Source: Schlegelella_A sp963778525 (GTDB lineage Bacteria > Pseudomonadota > Gammaproteobacteria > Burkholderiales > Burkholderiaceae_C). Taken from it: a stretch of DNA of 64,000 nt. Where the stretch lies: contig CAVZUJ010000004.1 in the NCBI GenBank assembly GCA_963778525.1, positions 124,001 to 188,000 on the forward strand, given 5' to 3'. The notes under the pieces were generated by a model. The model was given only the letters and a program-made list of their open reading frames with translations, was not told where the DNA came from and did not search any database. The position numbers and the translations under genes were made by a program. Below are positions 9,122-18,974 of this stretch, piece by piece. How positions within the stretch are numbered: the first letter of the stretch is position 1; each line of letters begins with the position of its first letter.

Positions 9122-10481
9122 ATGAGCATGAATCCCGGTCGCAACGTCGTCGTCGTCGGCACCCAGTGGGGCGACGAAGGCAAGGGCAAGGTCGTCGACT
9201 GGCTGACCGACCATGCGCAAGCGGTGGTCCGCTTCCAGGGCGGCCACAACGCCGGGCACACGCTCGTCATCAACGGCGTCAAGACGGCGCTGCAACTCAT
9301 CCCCTCGGGCATCATGCGCCCGGACGTGGCCTGCTTCATCGGCAACGGCGTCGTCGTCGATCCGCAGCACCTGCTCGGCGAGATCGCGCGGCTCGAGGCG
9401 ATCGGCCTCGAGGTGCGCTCGCGCTTGCTGGTGAGCGAATCGTGCCCGCTCATCCTGCCGTTCCATGTCGAGGTCGACAAGGCGCGCGAGCGGCTGCGCG
9501 AGTCGAGCGGCGCCGGCAAGATCGGCACCACCGGCAAGGGCATCGGCCCGGCCTACGAAGACAAGGTGGCGCGGCGGGCCTTGCGCGTGCAGGACCTGAA
9601 GCATCCCGAGCGCTTCGCCGCGAAATTGCGCGACCTCCTGGCGCTGCACAACTTCGCGCTCGTCGGCCAGCTGCACTCGAGCGCCCTCGAGTTCGAGCCG
9701 ATCTTCGAGATGGCGATGCGTGCCGGCGAGCAGATGAGGCCGATGATCGGCGACGTCGGCTATGCCTTGTACAAGCTCAACCGGGCCGGCAAGCACATCC
9801 TGTTCGAAGGCGCACAGGGCACGCTGCTCGACATCGATCACGGTACCTATCCCTACGTCACGTCGAGCAACTGCGTTGCCGGCAATGCCGCCGCGGGCTC
9901 GGGTGTCGGCCCCGATCAGCTGCATTACATCCTGGGCATCACCAAGGCCTACACCACGCGGGTCGGCGGCGGGCCGTTCCCTACCGAGCTGCCGATCGAC
10001 GAGCCGGGAACGATCGGCCATCACCTGTCGACGGTCGGCCAGGAGCGCGGCACGGTGACCGGGCGCGCGCGCCGCTGCGGCTGGCTCGATGCGGCGCTGC
10101 TCAAGCGCTCGATGATCATCAACGGCATCTCTGGCCTGTGCATCACCAAGCTCGACGTGCTCGACGGCCTGCAGGAGATCAAGGTCTGCGTCGGCTACGA
10201 GTTGAACGGCCAGCAGCACGACATCCTGCCGCTCGATGCCGACGACATCGCCGCTTGCGTGCCGATCTACGAGACCTTCCCCGGCTGGACCGAAAGCACC
10301 TTCGGCGTGACCCAGTGGAGCGCCTTGCCGGTGAATGCGCGGCGCTACCTGCAGCGGGTGGAAGCCTTCATCGGCGCGCCCGTCGACATGGTCTCGACAG
10401 GGCCCGGACCGCGAGCACACCATCCTGCTGCGCCATCCCTACCAGCCGGGAAGCACGGCGCCGCGCCGGCTCGCGGCCTAG
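9122..10481 (+). CDS. purA: Adenylosuccinate synthetase; C-terminus displaced by +1 indel
   Basis: PurA joins IMP and aspartate with GTP to make adenylosuccinate for AMP synthesis. The motifs GTQWGDEGKGK, GGHNAGHT, GTTGKGIGPAYEDK, EGAQGTLLDIDHGTYPYVT and TRVGGGPFPTEL are intact. After VDMVSTGP the frame runs into nonsense; one surplus C in CCC at 10403-10405 explains it, since removal restores DREHTILLRHPYQ and a stop at 10479-10481, giving about 452 residues. Three in-frame ATGs (9110, 9122, 9128) are possible starts and none has a clear Shine-Dalgarno, so the exact N-terminus is uncertain. Confidence 0.93.
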
Positions 10482-10502
10482 CCTTTCACTCGCCGAGAAC
10501 GC

Positions 10503-11024
10503 ATGCTCACCGACGACGGCAAACATCTCTACGTCTCCTGGGACGAGTACCACATGCTGATCGAGCGCCTGGCGCTCAAGATCCACGCCAGCGGCTGGCA
10601 GTTCGATCAGATCCTGTGCCTGGCGCGTGGCGGCATGCGCCCCGGTGACGTGCTCTCGCGCGTCTTCGACAAGCCGCTTGCGATCATGTCGACGAGCTCG
10701 TATCGGGCCGAGGCCGGCACCATCCAGGGCCGTCTCGACATGGCCAAGTACATCACGCTGCCGAAGGGCGAGCTGGCCGGGCGGGTGCTGCTGGTGGACG
10801 ATCTCGCCGACTCCGGCATCACGCTGCGCGCCGTCGTCGACCGGCTGCGCGGCATGCCCTCGATCAGCGAGCTGCGTTCGGCCGTGCTCTGGACCAAGGG
10901 CGCGTCCACCTACATGCCCGACTATCACGTCGAACTGCTGCCCACGAGCCCGTGGATCCATCAGCCGTTCGAGGAATACGACGACCTTCGCCCCGACGGG
11001 CTGGCGAAGAAGTTCGTCATCTGA
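10503..11024 (+). CDS. Purine-type phosphoribosyltransferase (hypoxanthine/xanthine-guanine class)
   Basis: A type I phosphoribosyltransferase of 173 residues. The PRPP-binding loop is VLLVDDLADSGITL, preceded by LCLARGGMRPGDVLSRVF and followed by WTKGASTYMPDYHVELLPT. It lies 21 bases after purA, the common arrangement in Burkholderiales, and probably salvages a purine base to its nucleotide. Whether the substrate is hypoxanthine, xanthine or guanine cannot be settled from sequence. It ends just before a strong hairpin terminator. Confidence 0.85.
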   Translation: MLTDDGKHLYVSWDEYHMLIERLALKIHASGWQFDQILCLARGGMRPGDVLSRVFDKPLAIMSTSSYRAEAGTIQGRLDMAKYITLPKGELAGRVLLVDDLADSGITLRAVVDRLRGMPSISELRSAVLWTKGASTYMPDYHVELLPTSPWIHQPFEEYDDLRPDGLAKKFVI

Positions 11025-11064
11025 TGCCGGCCGCCGCGACCGTTCGCGCGACAAGCGGCCAGCA

Positions 11065-11089
11065 AAAAGCCCGCCAGGGGCGGGCTTTT
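11065..11089. terminator. Bidirectional rho-independent terminator
   Basis: A perfect 11-bp stem, AAAAGCCCGCC (11065-11075) with GGCGGGCTTTT (11079-11089), around a 3-base loop. The A and T runs at the two ends let it work on both strands. It separates the convergent purA-phosphoribosyltransferase unit (+) and the tRNA-Leu gene (-). Confidence 0.9.
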
Positions 11090-11115
11090 CATCTCACATT
11101 CTTTCTCTCACATCT

Positions 11116-11200
<85 letters not shown>

Positions 11201-11221
11201 ATCTCAGGCAACCACGGACTT

Positions 11222-11227
11222 TATCAT
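11222..11227 (+). promoter_or_regulatory. Candidate -10 element for rnr
   Basis: TATCAT matches five of six -10 positions and is 46 bases before ATG 11274, in the only free space between the tRNA-Leu gene and rnr. No -35 was recognised. If it is used, transcription would start near 11234, leaving no room for a longer RNase R N-terminus. Confidence 0.35.
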
Positions 11228-11273
11228 CAAAGCAAACACATCCAAGACCCAAGACGCCATCGGCAACGAGCTG

Positions 11274-13535
11274 ATGGCCGAAGTGGAGGGCACGGTTTTC
11301 GGCCACCGCGACGGCCACGGTTTCGTCGTCCGCGAGGGCGCGCAACCCGACATCTTTCTATCGCCGCAGGAGATGCGCTCGGTCCTGCACAAGGATCGCG
11401 TCAAGGTACGCGTCATCCGCTACGACAAGAAGGGCCGGCCCGAGGGCCGGCTGCTCGACATCGTCGAGCGCAAGAAGGCACCGATCATCGGCCGCCTGCT
11501 GCACGAAAGCGGCATCTGGCTGGTGGCGCCGGAGGACAGGCGCTACGGCCAGGACATCATCGTGCCGCGCAACGCCATCGCCGGCGCCACGGCGGGCCAG
11601 GTTGTCGCCATCGAGCTCACCGAGCCGCCATCGCTGCATTCGCAGCCGCTCGGGCGGGTCACCGAAGTGCTGGGAGAGATCGACGATCCCGGCATGGAGA
11701 TCGAGATCGCGGTGCGCAAGTACGAGGTGCCGCACGTCTTTTCCGATGCCACGCTGGCGCAGGCGGCGGCCTTGCCCGAGACGATCGGTGCCGCCGATCG
11801 CAGGAACCGCGTCGACCTCGGCGACGTCGCACTCGTCACCATCGACGGCGAAGACGCGCGCGATTTCGACGACGCCGTCTACTGCGAGCCGGCCAAGATC
11901 GGGCGCACGAAGATGCCGAACGGCTGGCGCCTCGTCGTCGCCATCGCCGACGTCAGCCACTACGTGAAGCCGGGGGAGCCGCTCGACGCCGACGCCTACG
12001 AACGCGCGACCTCGGTCTATTTCCCGCGCCGGGTCCTGCCGATGCTGCCGGAGAAGCTCTCGAACGGCCTGTGCTCGCTCAACCCCAATGTCGAGCGCCT
12101 GGCGATGGTCTGCGACATGCTCGTCACCGCCGAAGGCGAGATTCACGCCTATCAGTTCTTCCCGGCGACGATTCGCTCGGCGGCGCGCTTCACCTACGAA
12201 GAGGTTGCAGCCATCCTGGCCAACACCCGGGGTGCCGAGGCGGCGAAGCGGCAGGCACTGGTGCCGCACCTGCTCGATCTGCACGATGTCTACCGGGCGC
12301 TGTTGAAGGCGCGCGTCAAGCGCGGCGCAATCGACTTCGAGACCACCGAGACGCAGATCGTCTGCGACGAGAACGGCCGGATCGAAAAGATCGTGCCGCG
12401 CACCCGCACCGAGGCGCACCGCCTGATCGAAGAGTCGATGCTGGCCGCCAACGTCTGTTCGGCCGATTTCATCGTCCGCGCCAAGCACCCGGCGCTCTAC
12501 CGCGTCCATGAAGGGCCGACGCCGGAAAAGAAGACGCTGCTGCAGAACTACCTGAAGGCGCTCGGGCTGGGCCTGGCGATCGGCGACGATCCCAAGCCGG
12601 CCGAATACCAGGCCATCGCCCAGGCCACGAAAGACCGGCCCGACGCCGCGCAGATCCACTCGATGCTGCTGCGTTCGATGCAGCAGGCGATCTACACCGG
12701 CACCAACAGCGGCCACTTCGGCCTGGCCTACGAGGCCTACACGCACTTCACGAGCCCGATCCGGCGCTACCCGGACCTGCTCGTGCATCGCGTCATCAAG
12801 GCCTTGCTCGAAGGCAAGCGCTACAAGCTGACGAACAAGGCCAACGACCCGGCAACCAACACCACCAAGCATGCCAAGGCCTCGAAGTCGACGAAGGCCA
12901 AGCTGCCCGCGGCGCCGACCCTGGTTCCGGGCGGCGAGCTCGAGGCCTGGGAAGTGGCGGGCGCCCATTGCAGCGCCAACGAGCGGCGCGCCGACGAGGC
13001 CTCGCGCGACGTCGAGGCCTGGCTCAAGTGCCGCTACATGCGCGAGCACCTGGGCGAGGAATACGGCGGCACGGTGAGCGCGGTGACCAGCTTCGGCCTG
13101 TTCGTGACGCTCGACGGGCTGCATGTCGACGGCCTCGTCCACGTCACCGAGCTCGGCGGCGAGTACTACCGTTTCGACGAGATCAAGCAGGAATTGCGCG
13201 GCGAGCGGACCGGCGTTCGCTATGTCGTCGGCACGCGCGTGCGGGTGCAGGTCAGTCGCGTCGATCTCGATGGCCGCAAGATCGATTTCCGGCTCGTCCG
13301 CGATGCCGACGAGGCGACCCTGCTGCGGGCGCGCCGCGACAAGGCGCCGGCCGAAGGCAACGCGATCACCAGCGAAATCGTCGCCCTGAAGCAGACCGAC
13401 CGCGCCGTCAAGGCGGCGGCCAAGGCGAAGGCGCGAGCCCGTTCCGGCTCGACCCTGCGGCCGTCGCGCGCCGGCAAGTCGGGCGCGCGCAAGGGCAGCG
13501 AGCGGGCGGCGCCGCGCGGCGCCAGCCGACGCTAG
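11274..13535 (+). CDS. rnr: Ribonuclease R, short N-terminal form
   Basis: A 3'-to-5' exoribonuclease that degrades structured RNA. The 753 residues show cold-shock domains (VEGTVFGHRDGHGFVVREG), the RNB catalytic domain with the Asp cluster DGEDARDFDDAVYCE and TSVYFPRRVLPMLPE, TSPIRRYPDLLVHR, an S1 domain (YGGTVSAVTSFGLFVTL) and a Lys/Arg-rich tail. The N-terminal winged-helix segment of about 80 residues found in E. coli RNase R is absent; the frame upstream runs into the tRNA gene. A Lys/Thr/Ala-rich insert (about residues 520-557) separates RNB from the CSANERRADEA helix. ATG 11274 is the first good start. Confidence 0.93.
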   Translation: MAEVEGTVFGHRDGHGFVVREGAQPDIFLSPQEMRSVLHKDRVKVRVIRYDKKGRPEGRLLDIVERKKAPIIGRLLHESGIWLVAPEDRRYGQDIIVPRNAIAGATAGQVVAIELTEPPSLHSQPLGRVTEVLGEIDDPGMEIEIAVRKYEVPHVFSDATLAQAAALPETIGAADRRNRVDLGDVALVTIDGEDARDFDDAVYCEPAKIGRTKMPNGWRLVVAIADVSHYVKPGEPLDADAYERATSVYFPRRVLPMLPEKLSNGLCSLNPNVERLAMVCDMLVTAEGEIHAYQFFPATIRSAARFTYEEVAAILANTRGAEAAKRQALVPHLLDLHDVYRALLKARVKRGAIDFETTETQIVCDENGRIEKIVPRTRTEAHRLIEESMLAANVCSADFIVRAKHPALYRVHEGPTPEKKTLLQNYLKALGLGLAIGDDPKPAEYQAIAQATKDRPDAAQIHSMLLRSMQQAIYTGTNSGHFGLAYEAYTHFTSPIRRYPDLLVHRVIKALLEGKRYKLTNKANDPATNTTKHAKASKSTKAKLPAAPTLVPGGELEAWEVAGAHCSANERRADEASRDVEAWLKCRYMREHLGEEYGGTVSAVTSFGLFVTLDGLHVDGLVHVTELGGEYYRFDEIKQELRGERTGVRYVVGTRVRVQVSRVDLDGRKIDFRLVRDADEATLLRARRDKAPAEGNAITSEIVALKQTDRAVKAAAKAKARARSGSTLRPSRAGKSGARKGSERAAPRGASRR

Positions 13536-13568
13536 ATCACCTCATCTCACTTTCAGGAAGAGCAGCGA

Positions 13569-14486
13569 ATGTCGATTCGATTCGATGGAAGAGTAGCGAT
13601 CGTGACCGGCGCAGGCGGCGGCCTGGGACGTCAGCATGCGCTGGCGCTGGCGGCCCGCGGTGCCGCGGTGCTTGTCAACGACCTGGGCGCAGGCGTCGAC
13701 GGCAAGGGCGGCGCGCCGGCGGCGGCCGAGGCCGTCGCGGCCGAGATCCGTGCCGCCGGCGGCCGGGCCCTCGCCAACGGTGCTTCGGTGACCGACTTTG
13801 CGGCCGTGGAGGCGATGGTGGCGGCGGCGATGAAGGAATGGGGCCGCGTCGACATCCTCGTCAACAACGCCGGCATCCTGCGCGACAAGAGCTTCGCCAA
13901 GATGGAGCTGGCCGACTTTCGCCTGGTCATGGACGTGCACCTGATGGGCGCGGTGCATTGCACGAAGGCGGTCTGGGACATCATGCGCGAGCGCGCCTAC
14001 GGCCGCATCGTCATGACGACCTCGTCGTCGGGCTTGTACGGCAACTTCGGCCAGGCCAACTACGGTGCCGCGAAGATGGCCCTGGTCGGGCTGATGCAGA
14101 CGCTTTCGATCGAGGGCGCGAAACACAACATCCGCGTCAACTGCCTGGCGCCCACGGCGGCGACGCGGATGACCGAAAACCTGATGCCCGAAGCGGTGCT
14201 GAAGCTGCTCGAGCCCGAGGCCGTGACGCCGGGCCTGCTCGCCCTGGTTGCCGAGGACGCGCCGACCCGGTTCATTCTCTGCGCCGGCGCCGGCGCCTTC
14301 GAGCGCGCCAACGTCACGTTGACGCAAGGCGTGCATGTCGGTCACCCGGCCGATGCGGCCGAGCGGGTCGTCGCGCAATGGGAGGCCATCTCCGATCGCG
14401 ACGGCGAGACCGTTCCCGAAAGCGGCAGCGCCCAGGGCACGCTCGAGACCGGCAAGGCGATGCGCGCGTACGGCGGCGCGACCTAG
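13569..14486 (+). CDS. SDR-family dehydrogenase, MFE-2 / 3-hydroxyacyl-CoA dehydrogenase-like
   Basis: A 305-residue short-chain dehydrogenase. It has the nucleotide-binding TGAGGGLG near residue 14, VNNAGIL, and an active site of the S...YxxxK type (TTSSSGLYGNFGQANYGAAK). The stretch SSGLYGNFGQANYGAAKMALVGL and the long C-terminal portion resemble the dehydrogenase part of peroxisomal multifunctional enzyme 2, suggesting a hydroxyacyl-CoA or similar substrate. This is family resemblance only; the substrate is unknown. The gene is monocistronic and its stop is 6 bases from the convergent nnr stop. AGGAAG lies 6-10 bases before ATG 13569. Confidence 0.85.
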   Translation: MSIRFDGRVAIVTGAGGGLGRQHALALAARGAAVLVNDLGAGVDGKGGAPAAAEAVAAEIRAAGGRALANGASVTDFAAVEAMVAAAMKEWGRVDILVNNAGILRDKSFAKMELADFRLVMDVHLMGAVHCTKAVWDIMRERAYGRIVMTTSSSGLYGNFGQANYGAAKMALVGLMQTLSIEGAKHNIRVNCLAPTAATRMTENLMPEAVLKLLEPEAVTPGLLALVAEDAPTRFILCAGAGAFERANVTLTQGVHVGHPADAAERVVAQWEAISDRDGETVPESGSAQGTLETGKAMRAYGGAT

Positions 14487-14492
14487 CAGCAG

Positions 14493-16026
14493 CTATCGCC
14501 TGGCGAGCGCGCGCGACTGGCGATAGAGCGATTCGACGAGGTCGGCGGCGCGCAGCGCCCCATCGTGCTCCGGCTCGGCCGCGGCACCATGCTCGACGAC
14601 GCTGCGGATTGCGACGTCGAAGGCCTTGGCGTCGATGCGCCAGCGACCGCCGATCCAGCCGGCCAGCACGTCGCCCGTTCCGGCCGTCGCCAGGGAGGCG
14701 TTGCCGGTGAGGTTGAGACGAGGTTTCTCGCCCGGTGCGGCAATGATGCTGCCCGAGCCCTTGACGACGACCACGGCGGCGTAGCGCTCCGCCAGCTCAC
14801 CGGCTGCCGCAATGCGATCGGCCTGCACCGCGTCCGCCGACCGGCCCAGCAGGCGTCCTGCTTCGAGCGGATGCGGCGTCAGGATCGTCTGCTGCGAGCG
14901 CGCGGCGCGTGCCCCGAGCAGGGCCTGCAGGGCGCTGTCGGCGGCGATCGCGTTGAGCGCATCGGCGTCGAGCACGAGGCGATTCGCCACCGAGAGCAGG
15001 CGTGGCAGCGCCTCGCGCACCTCGTCGCCGCCACCGCAGCCGCAGACGACGACGCTTGCCCGCAGCGCCTCGATCGGGCCCTGCCACCAGTTCGTGCGAA
15101 ACATCAGCTCCGGTCGAGACGGATCGAAGGGTGCGGCTGTCGAGGCGCCGAGAAGGCTGACGAAGACGCGCCCGGCGCCGGCGGCATGGGCTGCGCTCGC
15201 CGCCAGGATCGCCGCCCCGGTCATGCCCGGCGCGCCGCCGACGATGGCGACGTCGCCGAAGCTTCCCTTGTGCTGCGCCTGCGCTCGCCGATCGGCACGG
15301 CCCTGCATGTCGCCGGTGCCGACGAGCCAGCCCGTCGCTGCCGTCGCCTCGATTTCGGCCTCCAGCGTCGCGAGCCAGACCTGGCCGGCGAAGTCGCGTC
15401 CGCGGGCCGTGAACAGGCCGGGCTTGAGCGTGAGGAGCGACAAGGTGTCGTGCGCAACGGCGCAGGTCGCACCGAAGGGCTGGCCGCGCTCGACGTCCAG
15501 CCCGGAGGGCGTATCGACCGCGAGAACGCGTGCGCCGCGCGCTGCCAGCGCCTTCATTCGATCGATCGCCGACGCGAGACTCGCCTCTGGTGCGCGCGAG
15601 GCGCCGATGCCGAGCAAGGCATCGATGACGAGCTCGGGATCCTCGTCCAGATGGGCCTCGGCATCGGCGGCGACGTCGACCCGAACGCCGGCCGCTCTGG
15701 CCCGGGCCAAGGCGCGCGCCGCGTCGGCGGGCAGCCGGGCCGCGTCGCCGTGCAGCCGAACCGTCGCCGCCTTGCCCGATGCGCACAGCTGCGTCGCCGC
15801 TTCGATGCCGTCGCCGCCGTTGTTGCCCGGGCCGGCGAACACGAGGAACCGTCGGGCGTGCGGCGCGAGCGCGAGCGCGAGCCGGGCGACCGCGGCGCCG
15901 GCGCGCGCCATCAACGCGAACTCGCCGGCCACGCCGATGCCCGCCGATTCGATGCGCGCGCGTGCCCGCGAGATCGAACAAGGGCTCTTGTCCGATGCGC
16001 GAATCGATGCGGCGAATCGTGCTCAT
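14493..16026 (-). CDS. nnr: Bifunctional NAD(P)HX epimerase/dehydratase; frame interrupted by +1 indel
   Basis: Repairs hydrated NAD(P)H: the N-terminal half epimerises NAD(P)HX and the C-terminal half dehydrates it. Visible are the YjeF_N motifs (ALMARAGAAVARLAL, FAGPGNNGGDGIEAA, VDTPSGLD) and the carbohydrate-kinase-like half (GSFGDVAIVGGAPGMTGAA, LTPHPLEAGRLLG, VVVKGSGSIIA, GNASLATAGTGDVLAG). The start MSTIRRIDSRIGQEPLFDLAG at 16026 is joined to the body only if one base is removed from the GCGCGCGCG run at 15954-15962; the corrected product has 510 residues. Last gene of a minus-strand unit with the amidase and flavoenzyme. Confidence 0.9.
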
Positions 16027-16050
16027 CTCATGAGCTTGCCACGTCGCGGG

Positions 16051-17400
16051 TCAACGGCGAAGCCGCTCGACGCCCAGGCCATCGATGGCGATCGGCGTCG
16101 GCCGTCCGGCCACGGCGTCGGCGACGATGCGGGCCGAGCCGCAGGCCAGTGCCCAGCCGCTGCCGCCGTGGCCGAGATTGAGCCAGACGCCTTCGACGCC
16201 GCTCGCACCGAGCACCGGCGGCCCGTCGGGCAGCATCGGCCGCGCGCCTTTCCAGCGTTGCGCCTGACTGCGGCGGGTCGCGCCGGGAAACCAGTCGTCG
16301 AGCACCTTGTCGAGGGTGGCCTGGGCGGCCGCGTCGGAACGGTCGGCACGGCCACCGACTTCCGCGCAGCCGGCGACGCGAACCCGATTGCCGAGCCGGC
16401 TGATGGCCACCTTGTAGCGCTCGTCCATCAAGGCGGCGCGCGGCTCGTTGTGCAGGTGCTGGTCGTCGTGGCGCAGGGGCGCCGTCACCGAGTAGCCGAA
16501 CACCGGCTGCAACGGCAGGCGCAACCCGAGCGGACGAAGCAAGTCGCGCGAGCCGAGGGCGGCGCAGACCACGACGGCATCGAAGGTCGACTCGCCCGGG
16601 TCATCGCCGCCCGGCTGCGTGATCGGCCAGTCGCTGCTCTGTGCCCGTGAAGGCGCCGGCGGCTGATCGCGTGGGTCGATCGGCGTTCGGACCACGACCA
16701 GACGCGGGCGCGGCCCCGCCACGATCCTGTCCACCTGAGCGTAGAAGCGGAAGCGAACGCCGCGGCGCGCCGCTTCCTTGCGCAGGAGATGCGTGAACTC
16801 GCGGCAGTTGCCGACGTCGTCGTCCTTCGAGTAGACGCCGGCATGCAGGGCCGTCTCGCGGATTCAGGCCGGGCTCGATGAGGCGGCACGCGGCGGCGTC
16901 GAGCACCTGCGGCGCGGCACCGAGCTCGGTCAGGGCACGAATGCCGGGCTCGGCCATCGCCAGGTCGTGCGCGGAGCGCAGAAGGACGAGGAAGCCCTGG
17001 CCGCGCTCGAAGTCGAGATGCAGGCGCTGCGTCAGCTCGTGCAGGCGCTGCCGGCTGAAGTGGGCGAGCCGATGCATGCGGGCGCGATTGGCGCGATACG
17101 TCTGCGGCTTGCAGGCGCGCCACCAGCGCCAGAGCCAGCCGACGGTCGACAGATCGATGTGGCGCCCGATGCGCACCGGCGCGTGGGCCGCGCCAGAGGT
17201 GGGAGAGCACCTTGCCGGGCATGCCGGGCGCGGCCCAGGGCGAGACGTAGCCCGGGCGCGACCAGGCCGGCATTGGCGAAGCTCGATTCGGCGGCGACCG
17301 TGCCGCGGCGCTCGAAGACGGTGACGTCGTGGCCGTCGGCTGCGAGCTCGTACGCCGTCGTCACGCCGATCACGCCGGCCCCGATGACCGCGACGCGCAT
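16051..17400 (-). CDS. FAD-dependent D-amino-acid dehydrogenase-like protein (DadA family), three frame interruptions
   Basis: The start MRVAVIGAGVIGVTTAYEL is an FAD-binding GxGxxG fold, followed by FERRGTVAAESSFANAGLVAPGY, WAAPGMPGK and, later, GARPMLPDGPPVLG, as in D-amino-acid dehydrogenase small subunits that oxidise D-amino acids at the membrane. The frame changes at 17251-17253 (CCC), 17179-17183 (GCGCG) and 16857-16861 (CGCGG). Each is explained by one surplus base, and with all three removed the product is about 448 residues with no stops. ATG 17400 is 2 bases from the amidase stop. It could be a decaying gene, but the pattern matches the other indels in the window. Confidence 0.8.
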
Positions 17401-17402
17401 CG

Positions 17403-18768
17403 TCAGCGCGTTGCCGAGTCGTCTCGGGCGGCGCGCAGGGCGGTTTCGATGGCGAGGCTGGCCTCGAGCACAGCGTCGTCGTGCAGCGCTGCGTGCCAGA
17501 CCATCAGGCCGGCCGGCAGCTCGCCCTCGACATGACAAGGCAAGGACAGCGCGCAACCGTCGAGCAGATTGACCAGGGAAGGATTGCGGAGCAGGGCGCC
17601 ATTGACGGCAAAGAACGCGTCGTCGTCGGCGATGAGCGGTGCCAGCTCGGGCGCGACGATCGGAACGGTCGGGGAGAGCAAGGCATCGAAGCCTGCCATC
17701 GCCGCCTCCATGCCCGCGATCCAGTGGCGGCGGGCGGCGATGCAGATCGATGTAGTCGGCCGCCGACATCGACTCGCCTCGCCGGATGCGTCGGGCCACT
17801 CGCGGGTCGTACTCGGCCTCGTGCCCGGCGAGCAGGTGGCGGTGCCAGGCCCAGCTTTCGGCGGCCGCGAACCCGCCGGTGGCGTTGATCGTGGCGGCCT
17901 CACCCAGTAGCGCCAGATCGATCGCCTCGATCCGGGCGCCACGTGCCGACAGGGCGCCGAGCGCCCGCTCGAAGGCGCGCCCGACGGTCGGGTCGAGGCC
18001 GTCGAGCATGACTGTCTTCGGAACAGCCAGGCGGAGCGCGCCGACCGGGCGGCTCGCATGGACGACACGCCGATCGGCGAGGACCTCGTGGACGACGACC
18101 GCATCGCGTACCGAACGCGTCATGGCCGAGACGGTGTCGAGCGTCGTCGACAGGGGCAGCGCGCCCTCGGTCGGCACCAGGCGGGCCGTGCTCTTGAAGC
18201 CGACGATGCCTTGCAGCGCGGCCGGAATCCGGATCGAGCCACCGGTGTCCGAGCCCAGTCCGACCCAGGCCGCACCGGCGCTCACCGACGTGGCCGCGCC
18301 GGACGACGAGCCGCCCGGAACGCGCGCAGGGCCAGCGCCGGCGGCTGGATTGCCGGGCGTGCCGTGGTGCGGATTGATGCCGACGCCCGAGAACGCGAAC
18401 TCCGACATGTTGCTGCGCGCGATGAACGCCGCGCCGGCCCGACGCAAGCGGGCGATCGCCGGTGCATCGGCGGCAGCGGCCGGCGCGGCGGCGAGCACCG
18501 TCGAGCCGGCGGCGGTGACTTCGCCAGCCACGTCGAACAAGTCCTTCACCGACACCGCCAGGCCGGCCAGCGGCCCGAGCTCCCTGCCGCTGGCCACGGC
18601 CGCATCGGCAGCCGCCGCGACTGCCCGCGCGGATTCGAAGCTCGTGGCCAGGAACGCCCTGGCGCAGGCCGGCGAGCGCGCGGCATCGATGGCGCGCTCG
18701 ATCTGCGCCTGCGCCGGCATGCGCGCGGACACGATGTCGCGCCGGGCGTCAGTGAGGTCGTGCTGCAT
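17403..18768 (-). CDS. Amidase-signature family amidohydrolase; frame interrupted by +1 indel
   Basis: An amidase-signature enzyme with a Ser-cisSer-Lys triad: Lys in VSVKDLFDVAGE, Ser residues in PGGSSSGAATSV and DTGGSIRIPAALQG. The frame breaks after AADYIDLHRR; one surplus base in the GC-rich run at about 17730-17740 explains it, and removal joins the C-terminal part (RRHWIAGMEAAMAGFDALLSP, then VNLLDGCALSLPC) to give 454 residues. The start is ATG 18768 (MQHDLTDARRDIVSAR). It is not GatA, because no gatC or gatB is near. The substrate is unknown; cotranscription with a DadA-like enzyme hints at nitrogen-compound catabolism. Confidence 0.85.
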
Positions 18769-18774
18769 CTGAAA

Positions 18775-18783
18775 TGCTATACT
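18775..18783 (+). promoter_or_regulatory. Extended -10 promoter of rpsB
   Basis: TGCTATACT reads as an extended -10 (TGn plus TATACT, five of six consensus bases). It lies about 190 bases before rpsB, directly beside the divergent amidase start. A -35 element is not evident, as is common for extended -10 promoters. Confidence 0.6.
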
Positions 18784-18789
18784 CGCGTG

Positions 18790-18974
18790 CTTTGCCACTT
18801 GCGGACGAACGGGCTGGATCGAACGATCCGGCGGGGCTGCCGCAGGGGATGTGCAAGGAACTCGCGAACCGGCTCTTTCAAGGTGTTGCGAAGCAAGGGA
18901 ACGTCGTGTGGCAATGCGGCGCGACCTGCTCGCGATTCGAGCCGGGATTCTAGATGCAACCTTTGGAAACTCGA
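18790..18974 (+). promoter_or_regulatory. Long structured 5' leader of rpsB (candidate S2 autoregulatory leader)
   Basis: About 185 bases lie between the predicted transcription start and ATG 18975 with no open gene. The leader can form a hairpin GGATC-GAAC-GATCC (18816-18829) and a long-range 7-bp pairing TTGCCAC (18792-18798) with GTGGCAA (18908-18914). In E. coli the rpsB leader is structured and mediates repression by S2; whether this leader does the same is inference. Confidence 0.4.

Noticed and set aside
17403..18768. Amidase as GatA of the tRNA amidotransferase
   Set aside because: The signature is shared by the whole amidase family, gatC and gatB are absent beside it, and the operon partners are catabolic or repair enzymes.
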